From: Megamerina dolium
Taxonomy: Eukaryota > Arthropoda > Insecta > Diptera > Megamerinidae
Assembly (NCBI GenBank): GCA_963854835.1
Contig: OY978525.1
Span: 9,163,540-9,227,539 of the forward strand
Reading direction: 5' to 3'
Length of the DNA: 64,000 nt
The notes beneath the pieces were generated by a model. The model did not search any database and had not been told where the DNA came from. It saw nothing but the letters and a program-made list of their open reading frames with translations. The position numbers and the translations under genes are program-made. This document shows, piece after piece, positions 43,675 through 56,729 of the stretch; the stretch's first letter is position 1, and the number at the start of each line of letters is the position of its first letter.

Positions 43675-45010
43675 GGTAAGTAGGCGTGGCAGTTATATTG
43701 ATCATATTGATCATCTTCGAAAAATTTGGTAATTTTTTAGTAGTAACAGATGAGTTTGTAACTCAAACAAGTAGGCGTGGCAGGTATATAGATCATAGCG
43801 ATCATTTTTTTCAATTTCGGTTATGTTTAGCAGTTATCGCTGTGTTTGAGAATCAGTGTATTCGGATTAAAACCATATATCATTTTCGAATATATGATCC
43901 TTAACTTTGCACACGAAAATATAAATCAATTATTACAAAATCCACTATATAAGCTTTTTTTTTTTGCAATTATGTACATCAAGTTCAGACATGAGCGAAA
44001 TCGAGTGAAAATCAGACCCACCTTCCATACAAAATTACGTTTTCGAACATATATTTTTTGATTTTTCGTCCGAAAATACAAAGCAAACGAGCTGAAACTT
44101 CAAACGTGAGAATTTTGTTGTTAACACAATCGTCGTTTAAAAAATGGACGTATTTGGATAAAAACTACTACTACCTCTCATATAAAAATTTCTTTTCGAA
44201 TATATATTTTAAGTGTTTTTATATGGAAATATGAAGCAATCTAGTTGAAATTAAGTAGAGAAGATTATTTTAAGCAAAGAATTAAATAGTTGTTGAATGT
44301 ATGCAATCAGGAGAAAACTATGTCTATAGCACATACAAAAACGTATTTTCGAATAATCGTTTTATACATTTATAAATCGAGATATAGACCTAACGAGCTG
44401 ATATTAGGTAGATGAGATTATTTTTACCTACAAATAGTAAAGTTATACAAAAAAGCAGAAAAGTATGAAAACAGCGCATACCTTTCATATTAAAAAATAT
44501 TTTCGAATATCTATTTAACGACTTTTCACATGGAAATATAAAGCAATCGAGTTGAAATTCAATAGATAAAAATATTTTTAGCGAGGAATGGAATAGTTAA
44601 TAAATGTGTGTAATCGAGAACAAACTACGGCTATCTTCTTCCAGATTTATACACAGAAATATAGATGTAATGAGCTGAAACTTGATGCACCGGCTTATTT
44701 TTACACATGAACGCTGGATTTCGAAAAAACAGCAGAAAAGAATTAAAATCAAGCCTACCTCTCATACAAAAATATGTTTTCGAATGTATATTTTAAGACT
44801 TTTTACAAAGAAATATAAAGCTATCGATTTGAAACTCACTACATAGGATTATTTTTTACCAACGAATGGAATAATTTTTGAATTAGTGCATTTGGGTGAA
44901 ATTTATGACTACCTCCCATACAAAAAATTTATTTTCGAATTAATAATTTATGGACTTATACACAAAAATAACGAGTCCCTAACGAGTTGAAACTGAATAT
45001 ACAAGTATAA
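43675..45010 (-). repeat. Beta repeat array 3
   Basis: About seven beta units, marked by CCACCTTCCATACAAAATTA, CTACCTCTCATATAAAAATT and CTACCTCTCATACAAAAATA and by TTTTCGAATAT and ATATAAAGC motifs. At its left end a different short duplication, AAGTAGGCGTGGCAG with TTGATCAT (about 43678 and 43770), occurs twice. Confidence 0.78.
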
Positions 45011-46139
45011 TTTTTGATCCTCCCATTGATTGGTTGATTAAAGTGATGGTTCCCGCAGCGAACCCAATTAATGCACCCTTACCAGGTTATGATTTCGAAT
45101 ATATGTTATGACAAATGACTACTATTTGCATATCAATGAATGCAAGAAAAAGTAGCTTAATTTTATGACACCATTTTTAGTCAAATCCAAAGTATTTACA
45201 TTGTTCATACTTGGTGTATATGAGATTTTTCTGTTTATTGTGGTTTTCCATAGAATTTCGACATAGACCATACGTACATACATGTAGATTCATAAGAAAA
45301 GTAGTCGTTTGTGCGTGTAATAAATATGTATGCAGATTGTTTTTGTTTTCTTTAATTTTTATGTTTGTTTATTTACTTCCGTCTTATTTTTTCTTTGTGT
45401 CGAGTGAAAAAAAATTTGCATTAATATCAACCATCATTCATTTAGAAATCTCTTATAATTGTTGATTATAACTTCTCAACGCTTTTCTACGTAAATAGCA
45501 AAGAAAATAAAACTTCTACTACTTCTCATACATCTTACTAATGCATACAGAAGGAAGGAACAACGACGAACAACGAACATAACAAAATAAATTAGTTTAA
45601 GGAAATGCTTAAAAAAAAAACAAAGAAACAATAGCAGCAATGGTAGAGGTAGTACGATACTAGTAGGGAGCCATAAAATTTAAATTTGTGTACGCTTTAA
45701 GCACACATTTGACATGGAAAACATAAGAAGGAAGCATAAAAAAATATGCAAACTATGGATTGATGGTTGTGCCACTACTACTACTACTACTACTACCACT
45801 ACTGCTTATTATTATTGTCCTTTGCATATACGAGTAAGAAGGATATGGTGTGTATGCATGGGTGAGTGTGTGTGTGTGTGTGTGTGTTTACAATTTTTTA
45901 TTGTACAAATTCAAAACTCATGCATTTATGTATGAACCATTCGTTCTAGATGGAAAAGTACACCTAGGCTCACAATATTTATGTACTCCTCATATTCTAC
46001 AAATTTGCTTCAAACTTAACATACTATATGAGAAAAATAAGCATATATGAGATATATGGTTGTTGCTTTGTAGTTCTTATAACACTTTATTGTGTTCTCT
46101 CCTCCTCCTGCATACTCTGAAAGCAGATATATTATACTC
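45011..46139. other. AT-rich spacer with microsatellites
   Basis: (CTA)n at about 45773-45802 and (GT)n at 45865-45887. No gene. Confidence 0.5.
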
Positions 46140-47250
46140 AGAAGGAAAAAAAGTTAACATAACTACTCCAAACATGAAAAATCGATGTTCGAAAATGTAT
46201 TTTTGAGTAACATTTAGATGTAATTTTCAACCAATTATATCCACATACAAACTCACCCATCCATGAGTAAAATAAGTGCAGTCAGGAAGTAATTGAACGT
46301 TCGAGAATATAATTTTGTATGGGAAGTAGGCGTGGTTTGGTTCCGATTACGCCCATTCCTGAGCTTATAAGTTCATTGATAAAAAAAAAAAACTTATCCA
46401 CCGATTTTCAGCTTTATAGCTTTATATACGATCATGTTCCGGAGAAAACATATGTTCGAAAACATATTTTTTGTATGGCTGGTAGGTGTAGTTTTTATTC
46501 AATTGCGCTGACTTTCGAGCAGATGTGGTATTTTTTAAATAACATTTCATGTATCGAATTTCATCTTGATAGCTTTGAATTTATGTGCGTAAAATTTATA
46601 AACATACGTTCGAAAGCATTCTTTTGTATGGGCGAAAGGTATAGTATTTATTTGATTAATCTGATTTTCGAGGTTATTCGTTAGTTTGAAAATGAAATCG
46701 TACACGTCGAGTTTCAACTCGATAGATTTGAATTTACGTGCGCAAAGTTAAAAAACATATATTCGAAAATATACTTTTGTATGGGAGAAAGTTGAAATCT
46801 TTATTCGATTATGCTGATTTTCGCAATTATGGAATATTTTCTAAGCAGAATTTCATGTGCCAAATTTCATGTCAATAGCTTTGAATTAACCTGTGCAAAG
46901 CTTATAAAGATATGTTCGAAAACATACCTTTGTATAAAAAAAAGCTGTAGATTTTTTTTTGAGTTTCAGCTTGATAGATCTAAATTTACGCGCGCAAAGT
47001 TCGAAAACATATTTTTGTGTGGTATGCTAAGCATGGTGTTTACCCAATTATGTCCATTTTCGAACTCATTTTTTTTTTATAAAAATATTGTCATCTACCG
47101 AATTTCAGATATTTCCACGAGGAAAGTGTGATGATATAATTTCGAAAACATTATTTTGTCCGAGGGACAGGGGAAGTTTTCTTCAAATTATTCACATTTT
47201 CGAACATACCCATTTGTTGCAAAATATAAAATTATGCACCTACAAATTTT
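46140..47250 (+). repeat. Beta repeat array 4
   Basis: Six to seven units. TTCGAAAACATATTTTTTGTATGG and its variants recur at about 46452, 46610, 46762, 46915 and 46998. Open frames at 46319-46684 and 46811-47131 read through the repeats in the same phase as the long frame at 59519-60220. Confidence 0.78.
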
Positions 47251-47807
47251 AATGAAAAATTATATTAATATTATGATTTCTGTTGTAATTCGCTCCACGA
47301 AAAATCGACGTACTATTCTGAAAATGACGTAAATCAAAAAAGAATATTTTTAGTAATCCAAATTTTGAAAGAAGAATTATGTAGTTCCTTTAATAAGTGA
47401 TATTTTTATCCAAGACAATTTTTAATAATCTCTATCGCGAAAGTCAACAATATAAATCGAAATATGAGACACTTAACTAGATATTATATATTTTTCTTCA
47501 AGACGCAAAAAATTGAGCAGTCACTACGGAAAATATGAAAATCAATAGCCTAAATCGAAGTAAGGTACCATTTGCAGTATGTTGTACGAGATATGGATGT
47601 TTTCAAGATTCAAGACGTCACTAAGAGAAGGGTAAAGTTATGAAATATATGTATTCGAATAAGGGGCTCTTAGAAATCTATTTCTTTTGAAGGTTTTTGC
47701 AAAAGATTAATTCTTAAATAATGCAAATGAGAGTGGCAATCTAGTTGATTACTTTACTTTAATCATGAAGTACTACAATTGTACGTAAAAATATTTAAAT
47801 TTGTATG
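47251..47807. other. AT-rich spacer
   Basis: No gene or repeat recognised. Confidence 0.45.
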
Positions 47808-48235
47808 GAACTAGTTACGTAACTAGTTCTATTCAATTATTGCTCCCCTACGTATGCAACAGCTACCTAAGAACTTTGCATACGATAATACAAATTTATA
47901 TTTTCTTCTAGAACTGGAACTAGTTACATAACTAGTTCTATTCAATTATTGCTCCCCTACGTATGCAACAGCTACCTAAGAACTTTGCATACGATAATAC
48001 AAATTTATATTTTCTTCTAGAACTGGAACTAGTTACATAACTAGTTCTATTCAATTATTGCTCCCCTACGTGTGTAACAGCTACCAAACAACTTTGCATA
48101 CGATAATACAAATTTATATTTTCTTCTAGAACAGGAACTAGTTACATAACTAGTTCTATTCAATTATTGCTCCCCTACGTGTGTAACAGCTACCAAACAA
48201 CTTTGCATACAATAATACAAATTTATATTTTCTTC
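47808..48235. repeat. 109-bp tandem array with palindromic core
   Basis: The unit start AACTAGTTCT occurs at 47821, 47930, 48039 and 48148, exactly 109 bp apart each time. Units are almost identical, with only a few substitutions (CGTATGCAAC against CGTGTGTAAC), so the array is young. The first unit opens with the perfect 20-bp palindrome AACTAGTTACGTAACTAGTT. Later units have one central change (ACATA). Confidence 0.95.
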
Positions 48236-49861
48236 ATCCATAGGTAATAGAGTACCAAGTAGTGGTATGAGCAACTGTAGTTGTGCCTATTTGCCACCCT
48301 ACATCTATTAATCCCCATCCATCCATCAGACTATGGCATGTGACACAATGTATGAGTTTTATTTTAGCGTGTAAATCACAACAGTTCCACCTTTTTTTTT
48401 TTTCTCTTATTGCTGCAATTGAAATTTGGTTTTTTTTATACTTGTTGTTATTGCTGTTGTTAGGGCTGCTATTTATTCAGTCAACACGCCTAAATAGTGT
48501 CCTTTTTTATTTTATTTTCTATTTGTTTCCTTTCTCACTCGCCACAACAACATTTTTAATGAATTCAGGTATGATTTTTACATAACACAAAAAAAAAAAA
48601 AAGAAAAGAAATAAAAAGGTTTCCCTCATTTACTGAACGAAATCAACATTCTTATTTAGTTTGCCTGGCTGATTTTACAAATTGAAGAGCTGTTAGGTCA
48701 ATACTAAGTACCTAGTAGAATTAATGCTAATGATAATGAACAATATGAGATTGGTGTGTGGGGATTCTACCCCCAATGATCTCGACAGTTTAATAAACAT
48801 GAGAGTTGAGGTCGATTCGATGAAAAAAATAAAATAAAAATAAAAATAAATAAATAAAAAGGTAAATTTTTCTGTTTGGTGTTTCACACTCGGTTTTTCT
48901 ACTTACCTTTATCACATTTTTTTTTTTTTTTGTAATTAACTTATTCTTACTAACATTTTTTGAGGTAAAATGTGTCAAATCAGCTTAAGCCTAATGCCAG
49001 CTTTACGAACGAGTTAATTGACTATTTATTAGCTTTCTTTGAGGCAATAGGACATTTATCTAACAACATAACATATTTAAATTGAGTTGACGTTAGTAAT
49101 GCAGTTTTTAAAATATAGATTTAGGCGAGTTACAGGATAGTTAAGGTAAAGCACAAAAAATATGCTTTTATTTTTGAAATTTATTTTCATCTTAGAGGTT
49201 TCCATGAGCAAATTAAAATTGCATAATCTACTTTCAAACTCTTGAATTATTCTTGCAGATGTACACAAATTCTTTGCCTACTTTTCTGCGCATTGAAAAT
49301 TCGTACTACTATAATGTACTGAGAATCTTGTATATATCAAATAATTGTCAGCAAAAGAAAATTTATTGAAAATTATTTTGGGCAGTCATAAATTATTATA
49401 ATATAGATATTTTAAGATATCATTAATATATATTATGTAATGGTCCCACACAAATATGAAAAATTATAGTCAACTTTTCCTAGTTTATCAGTTATCTATC
49501 TTTTTGATAATTTATGATCAACCTTCTAACCGCTACTAAATGTTATTAAATATTAAAATCAACTCAACTATATGCACAATTTTCTGACAAAAAAAAAAAA
49601 TAATAATAATAAGTTTAATGGCTTTGCTTCCTCTTTGCAAAATGGTCATGATTATTAAATTGAAAATAATGAAGCATATTTATAACGTCAACTTTCTTGC
49701 CGCCGTATACAGCAAAGCAAAAACTACAATGAGTATGTAACAATATAAATTTTATATGAATATAAAAATGGATTTTTTTGAAATATCAACATTTTCGCAT
49801 TTTTTAAGCAAATTTTAATTAATTTTCATTAATTTCTGACAAACATTTGAAACAAATTAAA
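48236..49861. other. AT-rich spacer
   Basis: No gene. Poly-A at about 48589-48606, an AAATAAAAATAAAAATAAAT run at about 48830-48858, poly-T at 48918-48931. Confidence 0.5.
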
Positions 49862-50853
49862 AGGTCTAGTAAAAAGAAATCCATTGTTTTTGCATTAAAT
49901 TGAAGGTAACATATTTAGAATGATCGTTTTGTTCGATAATTTGTTGCCATTTTGAAGGTAATTTTATAATGCCACTCTCTCGCCATTGACAGGAACAGGT
50001 AGTAATCACTTGGGGCCAGGTCCGGACTATAAGATGGATGCATAAGAGCCTCCCAACCAAGCTCCCGGAGCTTTTGGCGAGTCACTATCGATGTGTCTGG
50101 CCAGGCATTGTCTTCATGGAACACAATTCCTCTCCTATTGGTCAAAGCCGGCCGCTTCTGGGCGATTGCTTCCTTTATTGTTGACCGTACAGGTCCGAAT
50201 TAAGAATACGGCCATAGGGGAGCAGCTCAAAGTAGATGATTCTCCGCCAATCCCACCAAACACATAGCAAAACCTTCCTGACCGTCAATCCTGGCTTGGC
50301 CACCGTTTGCGCCGGCTCCCGCAGTTCGACCACGACCGTTTTTACCAGTAACCATCCGCTTCAGAAAAGGATCGATTCTGTTGCGATCCAGCAGCGATTC
50401 GCAGATGCAAATTCGAATCCTGGGCAATAGAAACAGTGCTTACATGACGGTCAGACTCTACGATTTCCATTATTCTACCGATATTTTCGACAATTGCCCT
50501 TCCAGAGCGTGGTGCATGTTTGACATAAAAATTACCGGATCGGAATCGACAAAACCAAAATTGCACGTGATTGGCTGTTACAGTATCAGGACCATAAACA
50601 CTATTCACATTTTCAGCCATCTGATTTGCGTTTTCGCCTTTATCGAAGAAAAACTGTGTCTCATTACTGGTGTCCATCTTTGACGCGTACTCAAACAATA
50701 CTGAGTCAAGCATTCATAAAACTGCCTAAAAAGTGTATTTAGTACGAAATCCTATCTTTCTAACGCCATCTAGCGTAACCCTATCGCACTTATACAACTC
50801 GAGATACAGATTACTAAAGTCATAATTTCTTTTTACTACACCTGATATAATAA
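49862..50853 (-). mobile_element. Mariner, lineage 2, copy 3 (internally deleted)
   Basis: The ends AGGTCTAGTAAAAAGAAATC (from about 49862) and TTTCTTTTTACTACACCTGA (to about 50845) match copy 2. It is about 1.0 kb, shorter than the other copies because of internal deletions. Confidence 0.88.
49920..50677 (-). pseudogene. Mariner transposase pseudogene, lineage 2
   Basis: From MDTSNETQFFFDKGENANQM (50677) through NSVYGPDTVTANHVQFWFCR and PRSGRAIVENIGRIMEIVES to SIAQ at about 50424. A deletion joins this to LHLRIAAGSQQNRSFSEADG, so the second helix-turn-helix and linker are lost. The first Asp region is altered (VTGKNGRG where copies have VTGDEKW). The second motif reads FHEDNAWPDTS and the third PSDYYLFLSM. 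About 100 bp after it are deleted, joining SMA directly to REWHYKITFKMATNY in a shifted frame. Confidence 0.87.
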
Positions 50854-51649
50854 CAATATTTAAAAAAAAAAATTTTCCTTTTATAGATATAGAATTTAAC
50901 ATTTAAAAAATTAAAAATCCATTAAAACACCCACTAATATTATTTTCATTCATGTTCATTACAATAATTAGCAATTCTATTTTGGCAATCCGAATCCGTA
51001 TTCACATAAAAAAGCATAAGTCAACAAATTAACAAACATATGAGTATCAATCGAGCAGCTATCAGATATATCAATTAACCTTTCTTGTTAGCAACATTTA
51101 TCTGGCATTAGGTAAGTATATATTAAACATGTTGCCAATTAAATTTGTAGACACATGTTTATAGGTAGAAGAATTAACATCAGTGTGCTAAAATCATGCA
51201 TGCCAAAAAAAAAAAAAAGACGTCTGCTTAAAGCAAAACTATAAAATTATATTGTAGTAGGCAGTGGTAAAGTGGTCAATAATTTAAATTCTTCATTAAA
51301 ATTGCTTAATTTAAAATTATTGTACAAATTAACAATTTTGTTGATTATAATTTATGATTTTGTACAACACTGACAGCAGCGAATAATGTACGTAGCAGCG
51401 TGCGATAAATCAAAAATTCTCCAGCGAATAAATGTTGATTTATACAGGGGCATTCGAATGGAATGATATTCGACAAGAATTTGACAATTAAGATATATTT
51501 TAACACTTCGTTGACTGATAATGTTTATGGCCAAATGTTGCTGTTACTATTGAACAGGTCTAACCTGCAGTAGTACATTAGTTAGTGCACAATTGATTCA
51601 TTTATATTAAAAATTATATATATATTGTTGATGAGAATCACAATCTAAG
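50854..51649. other. AT-rich spacer
   Basis: No gene. Poly-A at about 51206-51220. Confidence 0.45.
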
Positions 51650-52930
51650 TCAATTTAGCTATGTCTATCCATCTGACTGTCAGTCTGTCCATCTGTTCGC
51701 ATGATAACTGCCGTAATTATAATGTATTTGTAGCTATCGAATTCAAAATTGTTGTGTATGGTTACTCTTAATACAAAATTGATATTTTAGAAAATAGGCT
51801 CAATCGGATAAAAACTAACCCTACCTGCCATACAAATTTATGCTTCCGTATGTATGTTTTTACACTTTTCGGGCGAAAATAAAGCGGCATTAAGTTAAAA
51901 TTTGGTACAAAGTATTATATTTTCTAAATAAGCGCTATATTCGAAAATGGTCAGAATCGGATAAAAACCACGCCTACCTCCCATACAAATTTATCCTTCC
52001 GTATGTATGTTTTTACGCTTCGCGTGCAAAAATATAGAAGTATTAAGTTAAAATTTGGCACAAAATATTATATTTTCTAAATATGCGTTATATTCGAAAA
52101 TGGTCAGAATCGGATAAAAACCACGCCTACCTCCCATACAAATTTATCCTCCCGTATGTATGTTTTGACGCTTTGCGCGCGAAAATATTAAGATTTGAAG
52201 TTGAAACAAAGTAGAAACTATTATATTTTCTAAATAAGCGCTATATTCGAAAATGGTCAGAATCGAATAAAAACCACGCCTACCTCCCATACAAATGTAT
52301 GCTTTCGTATTAATATTTTTATTATTTGCGGGTGAAAATATGAAGATTTTAAGTTGAAACTGGCTAGAAACTGTTACAATTACTAAGTAAATGACACATT
52401 TGAAAATGGGCGTAAACGGACAAAAATCAATCCTACCTCTCATATAAACTTATGCTTCCGTATGTATGTTTTTACGCTTTGTGGGCGAAAATATAGATGT
52501 ATTAAGTAAAAACTTGGTATAAACTATTTTATTTACTATATATGCGATATATTCGAAAATGGGTGGAATCGTATAAAAACCACGCCCACCTCCCATACAA
52601 ACTTCTACTTCCGGATGTATGTTTTTACATTTTACGCTCGAAAATGTTATGATATCAAGCTAAAAGCTTGGTACATACAATTAAATTTTCGAAATATGAG
52701 ACATATTCGAAAATGGTTGGAATCGGATAGAAATTACATCTACCTCCCATATAAACTCATGCTCCCATATGTATGAGATCACACTTTGCACACGAAATTA
52801 TAAAGGTTTAACGTTGAAAATTTGGCACATACGATTACATTTGAATGAACGATTCCGAAAATGGGCGGATTCGGATGAAAATCACCCACCCACCTCTTAT
52901 ACAAAAGCATATTTTCGACACTAATTTTCT
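51650..52930 (-). repeat. Beta repeat array 5, most regular
   Basis: The landmark TTCGAAAATGG-like lies at 51788, 51941, 52094, 52247, 52400, 52553, 52707 and 52855. Five successive steps are exactly 153 bp, followed by 154 and 148. The three units at 51941-52400 are clearly more alike (CACGCCTACCTCCCATACAA, TTCCGTATGTATGTTTTTAC) than the outer ones, as expected if the array grew from the middle. Confidence 0.92.
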
Positions 52931-54729
52931 CAGAACTTATCATAGTGTGAATGATAGCAATTCAGTTCCCACTATTTGAAATATTTCCACCAAGTTTTCG
53001 AAAACTTCGAATATGCAGCTTTCTGTAGTTTTTCACGTAGAACATTCTTTAAATCGGTAAACGTGTTTGTCTTAGAGAAAGAAATCAAGCTCATCAATTG
53101 AACTTTCGACCTTTTGGTAGTTTTGTTCTAACTGATGGCTTTGCACGCTTCCTTTTCTTTTCTACAAGTCCCATAAAGAATTTTTTATTTTCTTGTCCTC
53201 ATTCCCAGCAAGCTGTTCGAAATTTCAAATCAAAAAGAATTGAAAATTGTCCATCAATTGTCTTTGATCATTTTAAAAACTAAAATTTACATCGCCTTCT
53301 TAGCGTCTATATGAGTGTATTTCCACTACAATTTTAAAGTAAAGTCATATCTTTTTCCCCTCTCAAAACACCTGACGCTATTTAAATCAAATCACCCAGT
53401 ATTCCAGACACAAGATAATGACCCCTGTGGCGAGTAGTAAGCATGGCTCACTCATTTTTGAACATAATTGCTCAGTCAAAATAAACAGCCAACTACCCAC
53501 GCATGTTAACCGCAAAAAATTAAAAGGAAACGACAATACTTTGTTTAAACTTGTTTTCTTACTTTATTCATAAGATTATATAATAAAAAAGAAGAAGCAA
53601 AAAAAAAAAAAAATTGAAAATGAACTGAAGAAAAATATAGACTACGGTCACACTAATCACACTAGATTCGCATAGCGCCGCTTAGAGCCCATTAATGCAT
53701 AATGACATTTATTGTCACTATTATAATGACATTTTAAATGAGAACAAAATATAAAAAAAAAAAACGCAAAAAATAACACTAATCATCAAACATAAAGAAT
53801 GTGACCAATCAAAAAAAAAAAAAAAAAAAATTCAAAACAACCGGTGGCAGTAATAGCGGTTCAATATGGTTAGGTTGGCAGCAAAAAAGAACAAATTGTA
53901 AATTTACCGAACTCAATCACTCTAAATGGTCTACATATGAGAGAATATAAAGTACAAGTATTCATAAAAGCAAAAAATAAAAATAAATAATAAAGAAAAT
54001 GATGTCAAATGGAGAAGATTATATACACAAGTTGTTGTTCTTCTCCATAACTACATTCATCCAATATGGCGTCATACATACGTTTACGTACAAGAAGAAT
54101 GTACTTGAATTATATGAATATCCATATAATAGGGGGTACATAAATTAACCAAAGTAAATAAGTAAAAAAAAAAAAAAAAAAAAAATTGTAAAGACCGACC
54201 AAAACAAAAAGAAAGCCAAATCCACAATAGTATAGTGTTGAGCGAATTAGATTATGCTAAAGCAACAACATGAAATGAAAGCTAGATTTAGCAAAATCCA
54301 TTTCATAATATATATTCGACCTTCACACGGTACAAATCTATAGAGTGTATCAAGTCATTGACTTTTGCTGCAAATCAAACAAGTAAAAAGTAAGTACCAT
54401 ATGCTATATATTAAATCCAGTTGGAGAATTTAGAAAATCTACATAATAAATAGAGTGAAAAAAACGTTTGTAATACAAAATATATGTATGTCGTATGGTC
54501 GATCCATAATAATAGCTTAATTTACTCGTAATGTAGTGGATAATACAATAGAATATTTAAAATTCTTTTTATAAGAATGAAATATATGGAAAATTAGGGG
54601 GAAAAAAGATAAAGCAATACTCTTCATGATAGAGCAAAAAAATTTAAAAAATTTGAATTTTAAACATACTCAGCTTTAATTAATTTAATATCATTAACAA
54701 ATTTGAGTTTGTCTAAACTACGCATTTAT
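52931..54729. other. AT-rich spacer
   Basis: No convincing gene. A 61-codon frame at 53098-53283 has no recognisable domain. Poly-A runs at about 53598-53613, 53811-53830 and 54163-54184. Confidence 0.45.
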
Positions 54730-56170
54730 TATAGCCCCTTTTTTAAGTAATACCAAGAAAATATTCTACTAAAACAAGCGTTCAAAGGGTTAAATGTACT
54801 GGTAATATATTCTAAAATAGACATAACGGAAAAAAAACAATTCAATACAGTTCGTGCAACATAAGCTGAACCCTTATGCGTTTTATAAAATGCTAAAATT
54901 ACCCATGTAAATGATAGACAAAGGGTTAATGGTAAATTTTGTACCAAAAAAATTCCTCTAAAAAATTAAGACCCATGTCCAAAGACAAAATTTAGCTGAG
55001 AATTCTATTTTTACTAGTTTTGTAACTTACTTCAATTAAAAAAAAAAATATATAAGTTTTCAAATTACTTATGAAAATTGGAGGCAAGAGGTTACAGATT
55101 ACGTTCCCCTAAAATAAAATTTTCGTAAAATTTTACTATAAATTTCCAAAGACAAAATTTAGCTAAGAATTTTATTTATACCAGTTTTGTGACTTACTTC
55201 AACTCAAAAAAAAAAAAGTATAAGTACTAAAATTACTTATGAAAATTGAAAATTATAGATTATTTTTTACCAGAACTCTTCTTCAGAAGTTTTCACTATT
55301 AACGTTCAAACACAAAATCTAGCTCAGAATTAAATTCATATTTTCTACGACTTACAAAAATGTTTTTTAAAAAGTATAATTTCTCAGCTATAGAAATTAT
55401 AAAATTATCCATCCGAAAAAGAGTCATAGGGTTAAACGATAATTTTCACAAAAATCTTTCCATTTAAAATATGCGTTCAAAGATAAAGTTAAGCTCAGAA
55501 TTATCTTCATATAGTTTTTGCGTCTTATTTCAAATTTTTAAAAAGAAAAATTATAGTTCATCTCTTAATGAATGCTAAAATTAACCCTTTGTAATGGGTG
55601 ACAAATGGTTAAAAGTTAATTTTCCGCCAAAACTGTACCTCGTAAAAATTCTTTATAAACTTTTAATGCAAAATTTTTGCTCAGAATAATATTTACATAT
55701 GTTTTGCAACTTATTTCAATTTTTATCGACTTCGAAAAAAAAAATTAGATTATCAATTCGACATGTACCTATTTTTAAAAATTTTATTCTAGGATTTTTT
55801 AAAAATATTTTTAGAAAAACTCGTAGAAAGTGTTACTGGTCTATGCATTTTTAACTGCAACTCCCTATTTTCTGTTTTTCAAACTAAACAACACATGGAC
55901 CACCGAAGAAAGACAATTTTTAACAAAATTATTCCTCGTAAAAATTTAGTATATAAATCTAAAGACAAAATTTTGTTCACAACTATTATTTATACAGTTT
56001 TAACGGTTTGTTTCAATTGTAATCTACTTTAAAAATGGGAGGTCATTTAAAAAAATTTTATTCTAGTATTTCTTCAAAAGAATTTTTTAACAATGCTCAA
56101 AGAGATAAATTCTATGAATAGTTAACAGAAACAGAAAATAGAGGGTTTTCTGTTCTTCAGACAAAAAACA
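54730..56170 (+). repeat. Gamma repeat array 3
   Basis: AAAGACAAAATTTAGCTGAG-type landmarks at 54981, 55148, 55318, 55479, about 55664 and 55961 (steps 167, 170, 161, 185, 297). AGGGTTAAAYG or TTAACCCTTTG segments lie between. The reverse complement resembles the array at 37980-38800 (TTTGTCTTTG, AGAGGAATTTTTTTG, TTAACCCT, ATGGGTAATTTT). Confidence 0.78.
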
Positions 56171-56386
56171 AAAATACACCACAATACTCTGTTAGTGACC
56201 AATAGATGTAATAGTTTCATCACCCGAGGCTCAGAAATCAAGTAAAGAGTTTTGCACTCAATAATGCCTGCAAAATGCGTACTTAGGAACAAAAGTATTA
56301 TGCTTTAAAAATGCGTACACCGATGACGTAAGGAACAAATAAAATTGCCTACATATGCTAGGGACAGAAGCAATATGTATTTTAAA

Positions 56387-56702
56387 GAAAAATAAATATG
56401 TGGCACATAAAGCCCCAAAGGTCTCATTGGCCGAGCTTCTCCATTACTCGTCTTAAATTTTTGACAATATTAGAAGGGACCTACTTATTTTAGCCGATTC
56501 CGAACGGCAGAACACTTGTGACATCACTTTTCTGAGCTTTGTCACAGAGTTCTTTAAGAAGCTTTTTCATGGCAAGTTGTTACTGTCGGAAGAATTGCCA
56601 ATTGCCTTATCGATATTAAATTTGTTATGCATTAGCCGAGGATTGAACCACGACCTACAGATCAGAAGGCGAACACACTAATCACTGAGCTACGGCACCA
56701 AC
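56387..56702 (-). mobile_element. tRNA-derived SINE, copy 7
   Basis: Head TAGCTCAGTGATTAGTG and B box GTGGTTCAATCCTC on the minus strand, tail CACATATTTATTTTT. It lacks a short body segment near 56615 compared with copy 6. Flanks TATGTATTTTA and TATATATTTTA may be an 11-bp target duplication with one change. Confidence 0.88.
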
Positions 56703-56729
56703 TTATATATTTTATTATTACTATTTATA

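Noticed and set aside
53098..53283. 61-codon frame, moderately balanced composition
   Set aside because: No domain, no splice or start context that I can support, and it lies next to a beta array.
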